Shown here: piece after piece, positions 6,902 to 10,487 of the stretch
How positions within the stretch are numbered: position 1 is the first letter of the stretch
How the letters are laid out: every line of letters starts with the position of its first letter
From: Fimbriimonadaceae bacterium
GTDB lineage: Bacteria; Armatimonadota; Fimbriimonadia; Fimbriimonadales; Fimbriimonadaceae
NCBI GenBank assembly: GCA_019454665.1
Contig: JACFNW010000041.1
Coordinates: 1 to 10,487 of the forward strand
Direction of reading: 5' to 3'
DNA: 10,487 nt
Program-made: the position numbers and the translations under genes
The notes under the pieces: generated by a model
Databases searched by the model: none
What the model was told of the DNA's origin: nothing
What the model saw: the letters and a program-made list of their open reading frames with translations, nothing else

Positions 6902-6934
6902 GAAAGAGCAATGGACGCGAACGTCCTCGACCCC

Positions 6935-6963
6935 AGTTTAGCGCAATTTTCTGGCAACGCCAA
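6935..6963 (-). promoter_or_regulatory. Promoter of the prepilin gene
   Basis: On the - strand TTGGCG (6963-6958) and TAAACT (6940-6935) are separated by exactly 17 bases. Each matches the housekeeping consensus at 4 of 6 positions. The predicted leader is about 40 bases and includes the Shine-Dalgarno sequence. The promoter sits just past the nuoN stop, within the 81-base gap 6889-6969, so the prepilin genes need not depend on nuo transcription. Confidence 0.55.
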
Positions 6964-6969
6964 ACAAAC

Positions 6970-8508
6970 TCACCGCCCGACCAGCCAGACCGTGAGCGGA
7001 TTGTAGAGCAGCACGCACAGGAACACGCCCGCCGCGCACAGGGCGCAGGTGCCCGCCAGACCCGAATTCATGGGCGCGGACTCTCGGCGCAGAGCGTCCT
7101 CGTCGTCCACGAAGGCGGCCTTGGCGATGCCGACATAGTAGAAAACGCTGATCACCGAGTTCACGGCCAGCACGATCGCAAGCTCCATCAGGCCGCTGTT
7201 CAGGGCGTCGTTGAACACCATGAGCTTGCCCATGAAGCCCGCCGTCGGCGGGACGCCGATCAGGGACGCCATGAACACGATCAGGCACACCACGGCGAAC
7301 GGCTGCCGCTTCCAAAGACCGTGCAAGTCCTCGAGGCGCGTACCCTCCTTGCCGCCCGTGGCGGTCATCGAAACGACGGCCAACGCGCCCACGGTCATGA
7401 GGCTGTAGGCCAGCAGGTAGTAGACCACGGTGCCAAAGCCGATCGCTTCGGGGTTGCGCGCGTGCGCCAAGATCGCCACGAGGATGTATCCCGCGTGTGC
7501 GATCGAGGAGTAGCCCAAGATGCGTTTGACGTCCTTTTGAACCAGCGCCACCAGGTTGCCGACCGTCATGGTAAGGATCGCCACCCAGAACAGGATCGGC
7601 ATCCAGAAGTCTTGCAGCTGGCTCGCGAAGAGCGTCTGGTTGGTCACCGACGCGTCGAGAACCCGCCACAAGGCAGCCACCGCGCCGATCTTGGAGCCCG
7701 CCGCCATGAAGGCCGTCACATTGGTCGGTGCGCCCTGATAAACGTCGGGCGTCCACTGGTGGAATGGCACGAACGCGGCCTTGAACCCGAGCCCGAACAG
7801 CAGGAGCACAAGGCCGAACACCATCAGATTGCGGCTCGATTCGTCGCCGGGGTTCCATCCGGCGGCGATTCCGTCCAGGTGCAACGTGCCCGTCGCGCCG
7901 TAGAGCATGGCGATGCCGTACAGCAGGAAGGCACTGGCGAAGGAGCCCAACAGGAAGTATTTGAGCGCCGACTCCTCGGATTTCTGCTCTCCTCGGCTCA
8001 TGCCCGCCAGGACGTACAAGGCGATGGAAAGCACTTCGAGGCCCAAGAACAGCATCAGCAGGTTCTTGGTCGTGGCCATGATCATCGCGCCCGATGCCGA
8101 CCACAGGAGCAACGGATAGAACTCGCCGTAGGCGATGCGTTTGGCGCGCAGGTAACCCTCGCTGAACATCACCGTGAGGCCGGTGACGAGGATCAAGATG
8201 AGTTGGATGGCCGAACCGAAGCGGTCGCGCAGGACCATCGTGCCGAACGATTCGAGGTCGGCGGCGCCGAACTGGGCCACCACCGATACCCCGGCAACGA
8301 AGAGGCCGACGAGGGTCGTCAAGACGATCGCGTTGTTGTTCCGCTTGGGCCGCAGCATCTCGATAATGAGGCCGACGATGCCGGTGCAAACGACCAGGAT
8401 CACGGGCAGAATCGAGGCCCAGTCGACGGTTGGCGGCGTGAACGTCTTCGCCAAGGCGTCGTTCATGGCCTTGGCGGCGGCGGTGGAATCGGCAAAGGTG
8501 CTAAGCAT
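6970..8508 (-). CDS. nuoN: NADH-quinone oxidoreductase subunit N (complex I)
   Basis: NuoN is one of the antiporter-like membrane subunits of respiratory complex I, thought to take part in proton pumping. The 512-residue product is hydrophobic throughout. It carries the expected charged positions inside the membrane: Glu158 in LGLEVLS, Lys183 in ESALKYFLLGSFASAF, Lys243 in FGLGFKAAFVPFHQW and Lys273 in MAAGSKIGAV. These correspond by family pattern to E. coli NuoN E133, K158, K217 and K247. TPDVYQGAPT and ILGYSSIAHAGY are further signatures. The ATG at 8508 overlaps the stop of the upstream gene (ATGCTTAG). ATG 8466 is a possible alternative giving a shorter N-terminus. No good Shine-Dalgarno sequence is present, so translation probably couples to the upstream gene. 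The C-terminus WLVGR looks complete, and the gene is last in the nuo unit. Confidence 0.95.
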   Translation of the reverse strand: MLSTFADSTAAAKAMNDALAKTFTPPTVDWASILPVILVVCTGIVGLIIEMLRPKRNNNAIVLTTLVGLFVAGVSVVAQFGAADLESFGTMVLRDRFGSAIQLILILVTGLTVMFSEGYLRAKRIAYGEFYPLLLWSASGAMIMATTKNLLMLFLGLEVLSIALYVLAGMSRGEQKSEESALKYFLLGSFASAFLLYGIAMLYGATGTLHLDGIAAGWNPGDESSRNLMVFGLVLLLFGLGFKAAFVPFHQWTPDVYQGAPTNVTAFMAAGSKIGAVAALWRVLDASVTNQTLFASQLQDFWMPILFWVAILTMTVGNLVALVQKDVKRILGYSSIAHAGYILVAILAHARNPEAIGFGTVVYYLLAYSLMTVGALAVVSMTATGGKEGTRLEDLHGLWKRQPFAVVCLIVFMASLIGVPPTAGFMGKLMVFNDALNSGLMELAIVLAVNSVISVFYYVGIAKAAFVDDEDALRRESAPMNSGLAGTCALCAAGVFLCVLLYNPLTVWLVGR

Positions 8509-9129
8509 GGGCGTCAACCGGTTCCCGGGCAAAGAGCGGGGCCGAAGCGAGATCGAGAACGATGTCGGCGTCGGGATGCGCCGCGATGAGCGCACCTTGA
8601 CGCAGCGATCGGACCTCGCCGACAGTCATCGGCGATCGGTCCACTTCCCAACCGAAAAAACGGGCGGGCAGGTCGGAAACAAAATCAAGGTAAGGGTCCG
8701 CGCCTTCGACAAAGAGCACGTTGAACGCATCCTCGAACTCGGCGAGGATGGCGCGGTCGACCTCCAGGTGGTGGCCGCCGTACTCCATCGGGGTCGAGGC
8801 GTCGGGCGCCGCGCCGACGACGCGGTAGAAGACACCGTCGGCACCGGATTCCAGGGCATGGGCGATCTCGGCCCGCGTCTCGGCAGCCAGTCGCTCCAAC
8901 TCCGAGCCCCCCTGCGCCGGGTCCTCGGCGAGCAAGGCGTTCAGGTCGAGCCCTTGGGCTTTGGCTCGACCGTAGGGGTTCAGGACCTCGACGACCTGCA
9001 TGCGGTCACCCGAGCGGGCGAGACCCTTGGTCGTCGCACAGACGATGAGGTCGGCGTCGGTCCTGCCCGCCGTCACGCGGCCTTCGACCACGCCGCCACG
9101 GGCCGCTGCCACCACTCGCTCGCGCGGCG

Positions 9130-9133
<4 letters not shown>
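8501..9133 (-). CDS. Small uroporphyrinogen-decarboxylase-like protein encoded between nuoM and nuoN
   Basis: The product has 210 residues and is soluble. The start TPRERVVAAARGGVVEGRV resembles the opening of URO-D superfamily proteins (T-P-R-E-R-V-x-x-A-x-x-G). SGADGVFYRV (96-105) matches their barrel strand with ADG-[IV]-F-[FY]. The stretch VLFVEGADPYLDFVSDLP (139-156) sits where they have the substrate-pocket segment. Full members have about 340 residues, so roughly the N-terminal barrel region is missing, including any RQAGR-type motif. Decarboxylase activity is therefore doubtful. TTG 9133 overlaps the nuoM stop (TTGA), with a GAGGGG sequence about 10 bases upstream. The gene's stop overlaps the nuoN start by 8 bases. 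The frame could be read further upstream inside nuoM, but that part looks non-coding. The gene is convincing; the family call is moderate and the role unknown. Confidence 0.8.

Positions 9134-10487
<1,354 letters not shown>

Noticed and set aside
5605..6903. Long + strand frame (432 codons) opposite the prepilin and 88-residue genes
   Set aside because: Its product is Arg/His/Val-rich with no recognisable motif, and it runs antisense to an unmistakable prepilin with promoter and Shine-Dalgarno sequence.
6889..6963. ATG at 6963 as the start of the prepilin gene
   Set aside because: It would add 25 residues before the signal, overlap the -35 box and ignore the AGGAGG placed correctly for the TTG at 6888.
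6945..6965. Small TGGC/GCCA hairpin after nuoN as a terminator
   Set aside because: The stem is only 4 bases with a 3-base loop and it overlaps the prepilin -35 region; the evidence is too weak to list.
7321..8589. Long + strand frame (422 codons) opposite nuoN
   Set aside because: It has the same antisense composition (Gln/His/Arg/Glu-rich), and the - strand shows an intact NuoN with all key membrane charges.
8509..8595. Upstream start at 8595 for nuoN
   Set aside because: It adds a 29-residue Arg/Pro/Ser-rich segment unlike a complex I subunit N-terminus and lies inside the coding part of the preceding gene.

Overview
The window is high-GC bacterial DNA with a compact layout: short gaps, overlapping genes and several GTG or TTG starts. 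My best guess at the source is an Armatimonadota (Fimbriimonadia-like) bacterium. This rests on the prepilin signal (RKA/FTLIELLVVIAIIAIL followed by LFPVYAQAK), the UPF0182 protein, the IspD-IspF fusion and the general gene style. It is an inference from family knowledge, not a database result.

Left part (1-4981, + strand). The window opens inside a UPF0182 membrane protein gene. After 22 bases comes ispDF, a fused gene for two steps of the non-mevalonate (MEP) isoprenoid pathway. A hairpin with a T-rich tail (3229-3270) probably ends that transcript. Next is a gene for the C-terminal half of cobalamin-dependent methionine synthase: cap, B12-binding and reactivation modules, without the homocysteine and folate modules. 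Similar TA(A/C)ACT boxes lie just before ispDF and before the metH-like gene.

Centre (4982-5083). The + and - strand genes converge here on a short gap built from a pure-purine heptamer tandem and its inverted partner.

Middle (5084-6969, - strand). Reading leftward there is a prepilin-like pseudopilin gene with a TTG start, a strong Shine-Dalgarno sequence and a recognisable promoter. It is joined stop-to-start (TAA then ATG) to an 88-residue single-helix membrane protein. After a gap containing a nested hairpin comes an unrecognised 177-residue single-helix membrane protein.

Right part (6970-10487, - strand). This is the distal end of a respiratory complex I (nuo) operon: nuoM (5' end outside the window), then a 210-codon gene with weak uroporphyrinogen-decarboxylase-like features, then nuoN. 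All three overlap by 3-8 bases, so they are probably translated as one coupled unit. The small gene between the two antiporter-like subunits is the least expected item in the window.

I see no tRNA, rRNA, CRISPR array, insertion sequence or phage gene. No gene-free stretch exceeds 300 bases.
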